DNA from: Streptomyces barkulensis | GTDB taxonomy: Bacteria > Actinomycetota > Actinomycetes > Streptomycetales > Streptomycetaceae | Direction of reading: 5' to 3' | Assembly: GCF_002843305.1 (NCBI RefSeq) | Contig: NZ_PGSG01000061.1 | Coordinates: 124,001-188,000, forward strand | Length of the DNA stretch: 64,000 nucleotides | Shown: positions 25,205-33,552 of the stretch, piece after piece | How the letters are laid out: the number at the start of each line of letters is the position of its first letter | How positions within the stretch are numbered: the stretch's first letter is position 1 | Position numbers and translations under genes: made by a program | The notes under the pieces: generated by a model | Told to the model about the DNA's origin: nothing | What the model saw: the letters and a program-made list of their open reading frames with translations, nothing else | Database searches by the model: none

Positions 25205-26320
25205 TCAGCGGGCCATCTCCTCCCGCAGCGCGGCGACGAAGCCGTCGACGTCCTCCTCGGTGGTGTCGAAGGAGCACATCCAGCGCACGTCGCCGGCGGC
25301 CTCGTCCCAGAAGTAGAAGCGATAACGCTTCTGCAGCCGCTCGCTCACGTCGTGGGGGAGCCGGGCGAAGACGGCGTTGGCCTGGACGGGGTGGAGGATC
25401 TCCACCCCGTCGACGGCGCGCGCGCCGTCGGCCAGCCGCGCGGCCATGGCGTTGGCGTGGGAGGCGCTGCGCAGCCACAGGTCTCCGGCGAGCAGCGCCT
25501 CGAACTGCGCGGAGACGAACCGCATCTTGGAGGCCAGCTGCATCGACAGCTTCCGCAGGTGCTTCATCGCCCGCACCGCGCCGGGGTTGAGCACGACGAC
25601 GGCCTCGCCGAAGAGCATGCCGTTCTTGGTGCCGCCGAAGGAGAGCACGTCCACGCCGGCGTCCGTGGTGAACGCCCGCAGCGGGACGCCCAGTGCGGCC
25701 GCCGCGTTGGCGATGCGGGCGCCGTCGAGGTGGACGGCCATGCCGCGCTCGTGGGCCGTCTCGCAGATCGCCCGGATCTCCTCGGGCGTGTAGACGGTGC
25801 CCAGTTCGGTGTTCTGGGTGATCGAGACCACCTGCGGCATCGCCCGGTGCTCGTCGTCGAAGCCGTACGCCTCGCGCTCGACCAGCTCGGGGGTGAGCTT
25901 GCCGTGCTCGGTGGGCACGGTCAGCAGCTTCAGCCCGCCGACCCGCTCGGGCGCGCCGCACTCGTCCACGTTGATGTGGGCGCTGTCGGCGCAGACGACC
26001 GCGCCCCAGCGGTCGGTGAGGGCCTGCAGGGCCACGACGTTGGCGCCGGTGCCGTTGAACACCGGGAAGACCTCCGCCGACGGCCCGAGGTGGGCGCGGA
26101 AGACCTCCTGGAGGTGGGCGGTGTACTCGTCCTCGCCGTAGGCGGTCTGGTGACCGCCGTTGGCGAGGGCGAGCGCCGCCAGGATCTCCGGGTGCGCGCC
26201 CGCGTAGTTGTCGCTGGCGAAGCCGCGCACCCGCGGGTCGTGGCGGCGCCGGGCGTCCGTCGGAGGGGATGCCGGGGGGGCCTCGGTCGGGTGGGCCTCT
26301 ACGGTTGCGGGGTCAGCCAC
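25205..26320 (-). CDS. Low-specificity L-threonine aldolase (PLP enzyme)
   Basis: A 371-residue PLP enzyme that cleaves L-threonine or allo-threonine to glycine and acetaldehyde. The N-terminal FASDNYAGAHPEILAAL, the HLDGARIANAAAALG segment and the PLP lysine in SFGGTKNGMLF are all present. The start is GTG 26320, inside the 3' end of the SDR gene; no ATG or GTG occurs in frame just before it. Overlap of 22 bp indicates co-transcription with the SDR and DUF6421 genes. Confidence 0.93.
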   Translation of the reverse strand: MADPATVEAHPTEAPPASPPTDARRRHDPRVRGFASDNYAGAHPEILAALALANGGHQTAYGEDEYTAHLQEVFRAHLGPSAEVFPVFNGTGANVVALQALTDRWGAVVCADSAHINVDECGAPERVGGLKLLTVPTEHGKLTPELVEREAYGFDDEHRAMPQVVSITQNTELGTVYTPEEIRAICETAHERGMAVHLDGARIANAAAALGVPLRAFTTDAGVDVLSFGGTKNGMLFGEAVVVLNPGAVRAMKHLRKLSMQLASKMRFVSAQFEALLAGDLWLRSASHANAMAARLADGARAVDGVEILHPVQANAVFARLPHDVSERLQKRYRFYFWDEAAGDVRWMCSFDTTEEDVDGFVAALREEMAR

Positions 26321-27069
26321 AGGCGGTGTCCGTTCACTTCCTCGGCGGACTTGTCCCAGACACCGGCGATGGCCTCGGCCAGCTCCCCGACGTCGGTGAA
26401 GCCCGCGAACTTGGCGTTCGGGCGCTCGGCGCGCATCGCGTCGTTGACCAGCGCCTTGACCACCAGGATGGCAGCAGCGGCCGGCGGCCCCGCGTCCGAC
26501 CCCTTGCCCGCCTTGCGGAAGGCGTCGGCCAGGGCCAGCGTCCAGGCCTCGGCGGCGGCCTTGGCCGCGGAGTAGGCGGCGTTGCCGGCGGTGGGACGGG
26601 TGGCGCCGGCGGCGCTGATCAGGACGTAGCGGCCGTTTCCGCTGCGGCGCAGGGCCCCCTCGAAGGCCAGGGAGGTGTGCTGCACGGTGCGTACCAGCAG
26701 CTTCTCCAGCAGGTCCCAGTGGGACAGGTCGGTCTCGGCGAAGGCCGCCGAGCCGCGCCAGCCGCCGACCAGGTGCACCAGCCCGTCGACGCGGCCGTAC
26801 TCCTTCTCGGTGCGGGTGGCCCACTCGCGGGTGGCCTCCAGGTCGAGCAGGTCGACGGTGTCGCCGGTGACGGCGGCGCCGCCGTGCGCGAAGCGTGCCC
26901 TGTCGACGGCCTCGGCCAGCCGCTCGGCGTCCGCGTCGGCGGCGACGACGGTGGCGCCCCGTTCGGCCAGGCTCAGCAGCGCGGCCTGGCCGGCGGGCCC
27001 CGCAGCGCCGGCGACGGCGACGACGGCGCCGTCCAGGGGGCCGCCGTTGCCGTTGGGTGTGCTGGTCAT
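26299..27069 (-). CDS. Short-chain dehydrogenase/reductase
   Basis: A 256-residue SDR. The cofactor loop GAAGPAGQAAL is a variant of TGxxxGxG. The catalytic YSAAK motif is present (AAYSAAKAAAEAW) with the upstream Ser in VLISAAGA. NADP(H) or NAD(H) preference is not clear from the sequence. Substrate unknown. It lies between DUF6421 (29-bp gap) and threonine aldolase (overlapping), so its job may be linked to threonine or glycine metabolism. Confidence 0.88.
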   Translation of the reverse strand: MTSTPNGNGGPLDGAVVAVAGAAGPAGQAALLSLAERGATVVAADADAERLAEAVDRARFAHGGAAVTGDTVDLLDLEATREWATRTEKEYGRVDGLVHLVGGWRGSAAFAETDLSHWDLLEKLLVRTVQHTSLAFEGALRRSGNGRYVLISAAGATRPTAGNAAYSAAKAAAEAWTLALADAFRKAGKGSDAGPPAAAAILVVKALVNDAMRAERPNAKFAGFTDVGELAEAIAGVWDKSAEEVNGHRLWLTPQP

Positions 27070-27098
27070 GGTGATCGCCTCTCTGTGACGTCCGGCGG

Positions 27099-28511
27099 TC
27101 ACGCCGCGGCCGGGACTGCGGACTCGGCGGTGATGCCCTTGGTCGATGCGATCACGTTACGCAGCTTCTTGGCGAGGGCCTCGTAGAACATGCTCAGCGG
27201 GAACTCGTCGGGGAGCACCTCGTCCACCAGCTTGCGCGGCGGCAGGCTCAGGTCCAGGGCGTCGGGGCCCTTGGCCCAGGTCGAGCCGGGGTGCGGGGCG
27301 AGGTAGGTGGAGACCAGCTCGTAGGCCTTGAACCAGTGGACCAGCTTGGGGCGGTCGATGCCCTCGCGGTAGAGGGTCTCGATCTCCTCGCGCAGGTGCA
27401 CGGTCACCTCGCGGGCCCGCTGCCAGTCGATGCTGAGCTTGTTGTCCGTCCAGCGCAGGGCGTCGTGCTTGTGGAGGTAGGCGAACAGCAGCTGGCCGCC
27501 CAGCCCGTCGTAGTTGCGGCTGCGCTCACCGGTGACGGGGAAGCGGAACAGGCGCTCCAGCAGTACGGCGTACTGCACGTCGCGGCCCTGCTCGAAGCCG
27601 TCGGCCTCCAGCTTCACGGCCTCGTGGAAGGCGGTGAGGTCGCAGCGCAGCTCCTCCAGGCCGTACATCCAGAACGGCTGGCGCTGCTTGATCATGAACG
27701 GGTCGAAGGGCAGGTCGCCGTGGCTGTGGGTGCGGTCGTGGACCATGTCCCACAGCACGAAGGTCTGCTGGGCGCGCTTCTGGTCGGCCAGCAGCCCCCG
27801 GGCGTCCTCGGGCAGCTCCAGCTTGGTGACCTCGCAGGCGGCGTCGACGACGCGGCGGAAGCGGGCGGCCTCGCGGTCGCAGAAGATCCCTCCCCAGGAG
27901 AACCGTTCGGGCGCCTCGCGCACGGCGACGGTCTCGGGGAAGAGGACCGCGGAGTGGGTGTCGTAGCCGCTGGTGAAGTCCTCGAAGGTGATGCCGAGGA
28001 AGAGCGGGTTGTCGTAGCGGGTGCGCTCCAGCTCGGCCAGCCAGTCCGGCCAGACCACGCGCAGGACGACGGCCTCCAGGTTGCGGTCGGGGTTGCCGTT
28101 CTGCGTGTACATCGGGAAGACGACCAGGTGCTGGATCCCGTCGGCGCGGTGGGAGGCGGGCCGGAAGGCCAGCAGGGAGTCCAGGAAGTCGGGGACGCCG
28201 AAGCCGCTCCCGGCCCAGCGGCGCAGGTCGGCCACCAGGGCGCGGTGGTAGGCCTCGTTGTGCGGGAGCAGCGGCGCGAGCTCCTCGACGCAGGCCACGA
28301 CCCGCTCGATGTGCCGCTCGACCTCGGCCCGCGCGGGGGCGCCCTCGGCCCCGAAGTCGATGGATCCGTCCTTGGACTGGGCGGGACGGACGGCCTCGAC
28401 GGCCTCCTTGAGCACCGCCCAGGCGGGGTGCTCCACCACACGGCCGGCGAACGGGCCGCCGGCGGTCGGAGCGCCACCCGCCACTACCGCGGGCGAAAGG
28501 ATTTCCGTCAT
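27099..28511 (-). CDS. DUF6421-family protein
   Basis: A 470-residue protein typical of Streptomyces genomes, with no assigned function. It has conserved stretches such as HLVVFPMYTQNGNPDRNLEAVVLRV, WDMVHDRTHSHGDLPFDPFMIKQRQPFWMYGLEE and LHKHDALRWTDNKLSIDW. The His/Asp-rich MVHDRTHSHGD looks like a possible metal site. No signal peptide. ATG 28511 follows GGAGGGG with good spacing, better than the adjacent GTG. First gene of the operon that continues into SDR and threonine aldolase. Confidence 0.85.
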   Translation of the reverse strand: MTEILSPAVVAGGAPTAGGPFAGRVVEHPAWAVLKEAVEAVRPAQSKDGSIDFGAEGAPARAEVERHIERVVACVEELAPLLPHNEAYHRALVADLRRWAGSGFGVPDFLDSLLAFRPASHRADGIQHLVVFPMYTQNGNPDRNLEAVVLRVVWPDWLAELERTRYDNPLFLGITFEDFTSGYDTHSAVLFPETVAVREAPERFSWGGIFCDREAARFRRVVDAACEVTKLELPEDARGLLADQKRAQQTFVLWDMVHDRTHSHGDLPFDPFMIKQRQPFWMYGLEELRCDLTAFHEAVKLEADGFEQGRDVQYAVLLERLFRFPVTGERSRNYDGLGGQLLFAYLHKHDALRWTDNKLSIDWQRAREVTVHLREEIETLYREGIDRPKLVHWFKAYELVSTYLAPHPGSTWAKGPDALDLSLPPRKLVDEVLPDEFPLSMFYEALAKKLRNVIASTKGITAESAVPAAA

Positions 28512-28817
28512 CACTACCCCTCCACAGAAGAAACTCTCGTACCAGCACCGTAGCTGCGCAGACTTCCTCGATCAACCCGAGGGGGAGAAAGTTCTTCTGT
28601 CCACCACTTGCTATACGGATGTTTTTCCTGTGGACACCCCCTGAAACGGAAGAGAAGGCCGTATACGTGCCGGAGGCGCCGATCCGGCGAGCTCCGCGCC
28701 CGGCCGCCGGGGGCCCGCCGCCGCCCCGCGTCCCGGGCGGTGATCGTCCGCGGCTACCCTTGCCGCGCGTACGCACCACCGACGCTTCGAGACACCGCAG
28801 GAAAGCGAGAACGCGCC
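28512..28817. other. Intergenic region between DUF6421 and GDPD genes
   Basis: This 306-bp gap has an unusually AT-rich stretch (28545-28670) for this genome and probably holds both divergent promoters. Two interleaved inverted repeats are present: TGTCCAC/GTGGACA (28598-28604, 28630-28636) and TATACGG/CCGTATA (28612-28618, 28659-28665). No ORF was accepted here. Confidence 0.55.
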
Positions 28818-29501
28818 GTGCCACTGCTGACCGTCGGCCACCGCGGGGTGATGGGCGTCGAGCCCGAGAACACCCTGCGCTCCTTCGTCCGGGCCGACCG
28901 CGAGGGCTTCGACGTCATCGAACTGGACCTCCACCTGAGCCGGGACGGCGCACTGGTGGTGATGCACGACGCCGACGTGGACCGCACCACCGACGGCTCC
29001 GGTCCCATCGCTGACAAGACCCTGGCCGAACTGCGCGAACTGGACGCCGGCCTCGGTGAGCGCGTCCCCGTCTTCGAGGAGGTCGTGGAGGCGGTATCCG
29101 CACCGCTCCAGGCCGAGATCAAGAACCGCGCCGCGGCGCGGGTGCTGGCGGAGGCCGTCGAGCGGCTCGGCCTTCACCGGCGGGTCACGGTGATCTCGTT
29201 CCACGACGACGCCCTGCGCGAGACCCGCAAACTGCTGCCCGACATCCCCATCGCGCTGGTCACCGGCTCCTCCACGCCCACCGCCCCCGAGCGCGCCGTG
29301 GACCTGGGGGCCCCGATGGTCTCCTGCGAGCTGCGCCGGCTGGACGCGGAGGTCGTCGGGCGCTGCCGCGCCGCGGGCCTGAAGGTGATCTCCTGGACGG
29401 TCAACACCGACCAGGACCTGGCCCGCGTCCGCGAACTGGAGCTGGACGGCGTGGTCACCGACCTGCCCGACGTCAGGAGGGCGGTCGGCGAAGCGACTTG
29501 A
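28818..29501 (+). CDS. Glycerophosphodiester phosphodiesterase
   Basis: A 227-residue cytoplasmic GDPD that hydrolyses glycerophosphodiesters to glycerol-3-phosphate and an alcohol. Catalytic and metal residues are visible: GHRGVMGVEPENTL (His and Glu), VIELDLHLSRDG (Glu and Asp) and VVMHDADVDRTTDG (His). No signal peptide. The GTG start gives a typical N-terminus (PLLTVGHRG). Its 3' end overlaps the converging GNAT gene by 29 bp. Confidence 0.93.
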   Translation: MPLLTVGHRGVMGVEPENTLRSFVRADREGFDVIELDLHLSRDGALVVMHDADVDRTTDGSGPIADKTLAELRELDAGLGERVPVFEEVVEAVSAPLQAEIKNRAAARVLAEAVERLGLHRRVTVISFHDDALRETRKLLPDIPIALVTGSSTPTAPERAVDLGAPMVSCELRRLDAEVVGRCRAAGLKVISWTVNTDQDLARVRELELDGVVTDLPDVRRAVGEAT

Positions 29502-30117
29502 CCAGCAGCTCGAACTCCAGGTCGCCGCGGAGCGGGACGCCGAAACGCTCGTCGCCGTACGGGAAGGGGCTGGTGCGCCCGGTCCGGGCGTAGCCGCGGC
29601 GCTCGTACCAGGCGATCAGGTCCGCCCGGGCGGTGATCACCGTCATGTGCATCTCGCGGGCGCCCCAGCGCTCCCGCACCGTCCGCTCGGCCTCCGCCAG
29701 AACCGCCCTGCCGAGCCCGCCCCCCTGGAGGACCGGCCGGACGGCGAACATCCCGAAGTACGCGACGGTCTCCCCCGCCCCGCCCTCGCGGCGCTCGAGC
29801 TGGCAGCAGGCGACCGGCTCCCCGTCCCGCTCGGCGATCAGCATCAGGCTGCCGGGGGCGCGGACGACCTCGGCGACGCCCTCGGGGTCGGTGCGCTGCC
29901 CGTCCAGCAGATCCGCCTCGGTGGTCCAGCCCGCCCGGCTGGCCTCGCCCCGGTACGCCGACTCCACCAGGGCGACCAGCGCGGGGACGTCGTCCTCGCG
30001 GGCGGTCCTGAAGCTCAGGCCGGAGGCGGTTCCGGAGGCGGTCTCACGGGCGGTTCCGGAGGCAGTCGGGGGGATGGTGCCGGAGGCTGCGGAAGCGGGG
30101 TCGTTCGGGGCGTTCAT
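29473..30117 (-). CDS. GNAT-family N-acetyltransferase
   Basis: A 214-residue acetyltransferase. The acetyl-CoA motif A is VRPVLQGGGLGRAVLAEAER, and the core has YFGMFAV and the C-terminal WYERRGYARTGRT. The first 35 residues are a repetitive TASG/TARE tail, unlike the rest, so the true protein may begin later, near SFRTAREDDVPALVAL. Substrate is unknown. Convergent overlap with the GDPD gene. Confidence 0.85.
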   Translation of the reverse strand: MNAPNDPASAASGTIPPTASGTARETASGTASGLSFRTAREDDVPALVALVESAYRGEASRAGWTTEADLLDGQRTDPEGVAEVVRAPGSLMLIAERDGEPVACCQLERREGGAGETVAYFGMFAVRPVLQGGGLGRAVLAEAERTVRERWGAREMHMTVITARADLIAWYERRGYARTGRTSPFPYGDERFGVPLRGDLEFELLVKSLRRPPS

Positions 30118-30193
30118 GGGGCCGAGCCTAAACCTCCGTCCGCGCGACCCGGCAGCTCGGCCCGTATGCCGGACAGCGCCCCGGACGCGGCCC

Positions 30194-30267
30194 AGGGCGT
30201 GTTGTGAAAGTAGCGTCGTGCGCCCGCAGGGCGCCGCCCCGCAGACGGGACTTTCACAACACGCCCT
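30194..30267. repeat. Palindromic MITE-like repeat with 18-bp perfect arms
   Basis: AGGGCGTGTTGTGAAAGT (30194-30211) is the exact reverse complement of 30250-30267. The inner parts are partly complementary too, so the 74-bp element can fold end to end. No transposase gene is inside. From memory, similar AGGGCGTGTTG...AAAG ends recur in many Streptomyces genomes, which would fit a small non-autonomous element or the relic of an insertion sequence. It ends 12 bp before the VOC gene's ATG. Confidence 0.7.
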
Positions 30268-30279
30268 AGGCTCGGTGCC

Positions 30280-30672
30280 ATGGTTCAGGTACTGAGCAGC
30301 CGGGTCCTGCTACGCCCCACCGACCCCGACCGTTCGCGGGCCTTCTACGGCGACGCCCTGGGGCTGGCCGTGTACCGGGAGTTCGGCACCGGGCCGGAGC
30401 GCGGGACCGTCTATTTCCTGGGCGGCGGCTTCCTGGAGGTCTCCGGCCGTTCCGAGGCCCCGCCCGCGCCCGGCCTGAGGCTGTGGCTCCAGGTCGCCGA
30501 CGCGGCCGGGGCCCACCAGGAGCTCACCGCCCGCGGCGTGGAGGTGGTGCGGGAGCCCAGGCGCGAGCCGTGGGGGCTGGTGGAGATGTGGATCAGCGAT
30601 CCGGACGGGGTACCGATCGTCCTCGTCGAGGTTCCCGAGGACCATCCGCTGCGCTACCGGCCCGGTATCTGA
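30280..30672 (+). CDS. Glyoxalase/bleomycin-resistance (VOC) family protein
   Basis: A 130-residue vicinal-oxygen-chelate protein with two beta-alpha-beta-beta-beta repeats. It begins SRVLLRPTDPDRSRAFYGDALGL, and the second repeat ends EMWISDPDGVPIVLVEVPEDHPL. Metal ligands are not certain by eye. Could be a lyase, dioxygenase-like or drug-binding protein. Its start codon lies directly after the 74-bp palindrome, so expression may be influenced by that hairpin. Confidence 0.85.
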   Translation: MVQVLSSRVLLRPTDPDRSRAFYGDALGLAVYREFGTGPERGTVYFLGGGFLEVSGRSEAPPAPGLRLWLQVADAAGAHQELTARGVEVVREPRREPWGLVEMWISDPDGVPIVLVEVPEDHPLRYRPGI

Positions 30673-30705
30673 GGCCTGCGTCGCGAGCCCCGGGGGCGGC
30701 ACCGC

Positions 30706-30737
30706 GGCACTGCGGTACCCCGGCACTGCGGTACCCC
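30706..30737. repeat. Two tandem copies of a 16-bp unit
   Basis: GGCACTGCGGTACCCC is repeated exactly twice (30706-30721, 30722-30737) after the VOC stop codon, flanked by further partial copies. No function seen. Confidence 0.7.
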
Positions 30738-30870
30738 GGCACCGGGAGCGTGCGCTCTGGCCGCGCTCCCCCACTGCTTCCACGCGCTCCCGTACACGCG
30801 CCCGGCGCCGGGCATCCTCCCCGCGGAAACCGGCCGGAGCAGCCGGCCGGGGAAGCGGTGGGGAGGCGGG

Positions 30871-31464
30871 GTGCACGGACCGGAACCGGTCGGCTGGATG
30901 CTGGTGGTCCTGTGCGGCGCCGTGGGTGCGTACTGCCTGCGGCGAACGCGCGGCGGCACGCCCGGGCAGCGGCGGGAGGCCGCCGGGGAAGCGGTGATGG
31001 GACTGGGCATGGCCGTGATGGCACTGCCCGCCTCGGCGGTGGCCCCACCGCCGCCGGCGGTCTTCGTGGCACTCTTCGGCGCCACCGCGGTGTACGGGCT
31101 TGCGCTGCTCCTGTTCGACGGGGAACACCGGCTCCACCATCTGCACCACACCGTCGGCGCCCTGGCCATGCTGCACATGGCACTCGCCATGGCCGACGCC
31201 CCCGCCCACGGGCACCATGCGGCGCCGTCCGCGCATCCGGCCTCCGCGGCGGCGACCGGAGCGCTGCTGGTCTACTTCGCGCTGTACGCGCTGCTCGCGG
31301 GGGCCCGGCTGGCGCCCGCGCCGGACTCCCCCCGCCTGCCGGGGACGGCCACCTCCGGCGCGCTCCGCGGCCCGGCGCCACGACCGCCGCGGGCGCCGGA
31401 GGTGGCCGCCGCCTGCCGACTGGCGATGGGCATAGGGATGTTCGCGATGCTGCTCACCGTCTGA
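30871..31464 (+). CDS. DUF5134-family membrane protein
   Basis: A 197-residue polytopic membrane protein with about five hydrophobic segments. A His-rich stretch (HRLHHLHHTVGALAMLHMALAMADAPAHGHHAA) is characteristic of DUF5134, and suggests a metal-binding role. The GTG start follows GGGAGG. It lies 101 bp upstream of an M56 peptidase gene on the same strand. Function unknown. Confidence 0.8.
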   Translation: MHGPEPVGWMLVVLCGAVGAYCLRRTRGGTPGQRREAAGEAVMGLGMAVMALPASAVAPPPPAVFVALFGATAVYGLALLLFDGEHRLHHLHHTVGALAMLHMALAMADAPAHGHHAAPSAHPASAAATGALLVYFALYALLAGARLAPAPDSPRLPGTATSGALRGPAPRPPRAPEVAAACRLAMGIGMFAMLLTV

Positions 31465-31565
31465 GCCCTCGCGGGGAGCGGGGAAACACCATGCCGGTGA
31501 GGCGTGCGTCACTTCCCGTTTCCCGCCGGACGCGCAAGCGGCCGCCGGCTCATAGGCTGTTCCTC

Positions 31566-32510
31566 ATGATGGTCGCGCTCGCACTGATCGTCCTGGGCGC
31601 ACTGATCGCGGCGACGGCGCCGCGCGTGCTGGCCCGCGGCTCCTGGCCGGACCGCGAGCCGGTGCTGGCGCTGCTGGTGTGGCAGTGCGTGGTGGTCGCC
31701 GTGCTGCTGTGCTGCGTGCTCGCCATGGCCCTGTCCGGGGCGGCGGCCTGGCAGGCCGTGCGCGGCCACGTCTTCGCCCCGGCTCCGAGCCGGGTCGTCG
31801 AGGCGTACGGACTCAGCGCGTTCGGCGAGTCCTGGCCCGCGGTGGTGGCGGTCGTGCTCGCCTGCGGCGGCCTGTGGACCGCCGCGATGCTCACCCGGGA
31901 GATCCGCCACGCGCGCGCCCGGCGGCGCGCCCGGCGCGCCGAACTCCTCACCCGCGCCCCGCTGCTGCCCGGCGAGGAGCCGGCCTCCGGGGAGCGGCTG
32001 GTGGTGCTGGAGAGCGAGCGCCCGGACGCCTGGTGGCTGCCGGGGAGCACACCCCGGCTCGTGGTCACCACCGCGGCGCTGCGCCGGCTGGGGGGACGCA
32101 GGCTCGACGCCGTCCTCGCCCATGAGCGGGGCCATCTGCGGGCCCGTCACGACTGGCTGCTGAACTGCTCGTCCGCGCTCGCCGCCGGCTTCCCGCGGGT
32201 GCCGGTCTTCCGCGCCTTCCGGGACCAGGTGCACCGGCTGGTCGAGCTGGCCGCCGACGACGTCGCCTCGCGGCGCTGCGGACGGCTGGCGGTGGCCCTG
32301 GCGCTGGTCGAGCTCAACGAGGAGCGCGGGGTCTTCGACCCGTACGCCTCGCACTCCGGCGCACAGGTGCCGCAGCGGGTCGACCGGCTGCTGAGGGCCG
32401 CTCCCCGGCTGACAGTGGTCCGGCGGCTGCGGATGACCGCGCTGGCGGCCCTGGTGCTGATGGTGCCGTTGCTGGTGGCCTTCGCCCCCGGGCTGAGGGC
32501 GCTGGGCTGA
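31566..32510 (+). CDS. M56-family (BlaR1-like) membrane metallopeptidase
   Basis: A 314-residue integral membrane zinc peptidase. It has about four membrane segments, and the zinc motif HERGH in VLAHERGHLRARHDW (about residue 185) with the downstream ELAADDVA ligand motif. BlaR1 homologues cleave BlaI repressors, but no BlaI or CopY gene is adjacent. An upstream in-frame ATG at 31491 has a better ribosome binding site (GGGGA) and would add 25 basic residues; I kept 31566 because the family usually begins at the first membrane helix. Confidence 0.88.
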   Translation: MMVALALIVLGALIAATAPRVLARGSWPDREPVLALLVWQCVVVAVLLCCVLAMALSGAAAWQAVRGHVFAPAPSRVVEAYGLSAFGESWPAVVAVVLACGGLWTAAMLTREIRHARARRRARRAELLTRAPLLPGEEPASGERLVVLESERPDAWWLPGSTPRLVVTTAALRRLGGRRLDAVLAHERGHLRARHDWLLNCSSALAAGFPRVPVFRAFRDQVHRLVELAADDVASRRCGRLAVALALVELNEERGVFDPYASHSGAQVPQRVDRLLRAAPRLTVVRRLRMTALAALVLMVPLLVAFAPGLRALG

Positions 32511-32594
32511 GGGCGCTGGGCCGACGCCCTCGCGCCGCGGCGCGCGCCCCCTCGACCGGCCAACCCGCCTACCGGACGGTTGGACCGCCTTCCG

Positions 32595-33341
32595 ATGGCG
32601 ATTCTCTCCATCATGGCCCCCTCCCTCCGTCGCTCCCCCCGGCTCCCCTCCCGGCGCTCCCTTCCGCGGTCCTTCCCGTGCCTCGCCGCCCCGCTGTGCA
32701 CCGCTGTCGCCGCCGTGCTCACCGTGCTCGTCCTGGCGGGGTGGGACCCGCTGCTGGACCTCGACGCGCATGTCACGGCGGAACTGCACCGCACCGCGGT
32801 CGCCGAACCCGGCTGGACACGGCTCAACCGGGTGCTGACCGACTGGGTCTGGGACCCGTGGACGATGCGGGCCGTGCTGCTGGTGACGGTCGTGTGGCTG
32901 GCGCTGCGCGGCGCGCGCCGGCCGGCGCTCTGGCTCTCGGCCGCCGTGCTCACCGGGACCGTCCTCCAGCAGGCACTGAAGGCGCTGTTCGACCGCGACC
33001 GCCCGCGCTGGAGTGACCCGGTGGACTCCGCGGGCTTCGCTGCCCTGCCCTCCGGCCACGCCATGACGGCGGCGCTCACCTGCGGTCTGCTGCTGTGGCT
33101 GGCGCATCTGCGCCGAGCGGGCCGCCCTGTGCGCCTGGCCGTTGCGTGGGTGGGCGCGGTGAGCGTCGCCGGGGTGGGCTTCACCCGGGTCTACCTGGGG
33201 GTGCACTGGCCCACCGACGTGGTCGTCGGCTGGCTGCTGGGCTTCGCCGTGGCCGCCGCCGCGGCGGCGCTGTGGAGCGGACGCGGTGCCCGACCCTCTC
33301 GACCGGAGCGGCGCGGACCGGGTGGACCGGAGTCCGGATGA
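32595..33341 (+). CDS. PAP2-family phosphatase
   Basis: A 248-residue membrane phosphatase related to type-2 phosphatidic acid or undecaprenyl-pyrophosphate phosphatases. The three motifs are present: KALFDRDRP, PSGHAMTAA and TRVYLGVHWPTDV (usual Ser replaced by Thr). Six hydrophobic segments. Starts at 32595 or 32613 are equally possible; no good ribosome binding site. The Arg-rich Pro tail is probably cytoplasmic. Confidence 0.85.
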   Translation: MAILSIMAPSLRRSPRLPSRRSLPRSFPCLAAPLCTAVAAVLTVLVLAGWDPLLDLDAHVTAELHRTAVAEPGWTRLNRVLTDWVWDPWTMRAVLLVTVVWLALRGARRPALWLSAAVLTGTVLQQALKALFDRDRPRWSDPVDSAGFAALPSGHAMTAALTCGLLLWLAHLRRAGRPVRLAVAWVGAVSVAGVGFTRVYLGVHWPTDVVVGWLLGFAVAAAAAALWSGRGARPSRPERRGPGGPESG

Positions 33342-33421
33342 TCAGAATATGGTCGGAGGGCCCTCGCCGGCCCCTCCCGGGCACCGTCGCGCGGCGCGTC
33401 GTGCGAGAGCGCCGCAGGAGG

Positions 33422-33460
33422 GCCGATCTCGGGCGATCCCCCGCGTCGCCCGAGATCGGC
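33422..33460 (+). terminator. Long perfect hairpin after the PAP2 gene
   Basis: A perfect 15-bp stem (GCCGATCTCGGGCGA with its complement) around a 9-nt loop, 81 nt after the PAP2 stop and 93 nt before the tetR start. Likely a transcription terminator; a regulatory site for the downstream gene is possible. Confidence 0.65.
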
Positions 33461-33552
33461 GTTCCGACCGGACACCGCCGTGACTCGCCGGTCGGCGTCC
33501 GGAGACCGCTGAGTATATTGGCCCTGAGCCAGTCAACGCAGGAGTTAACAGG

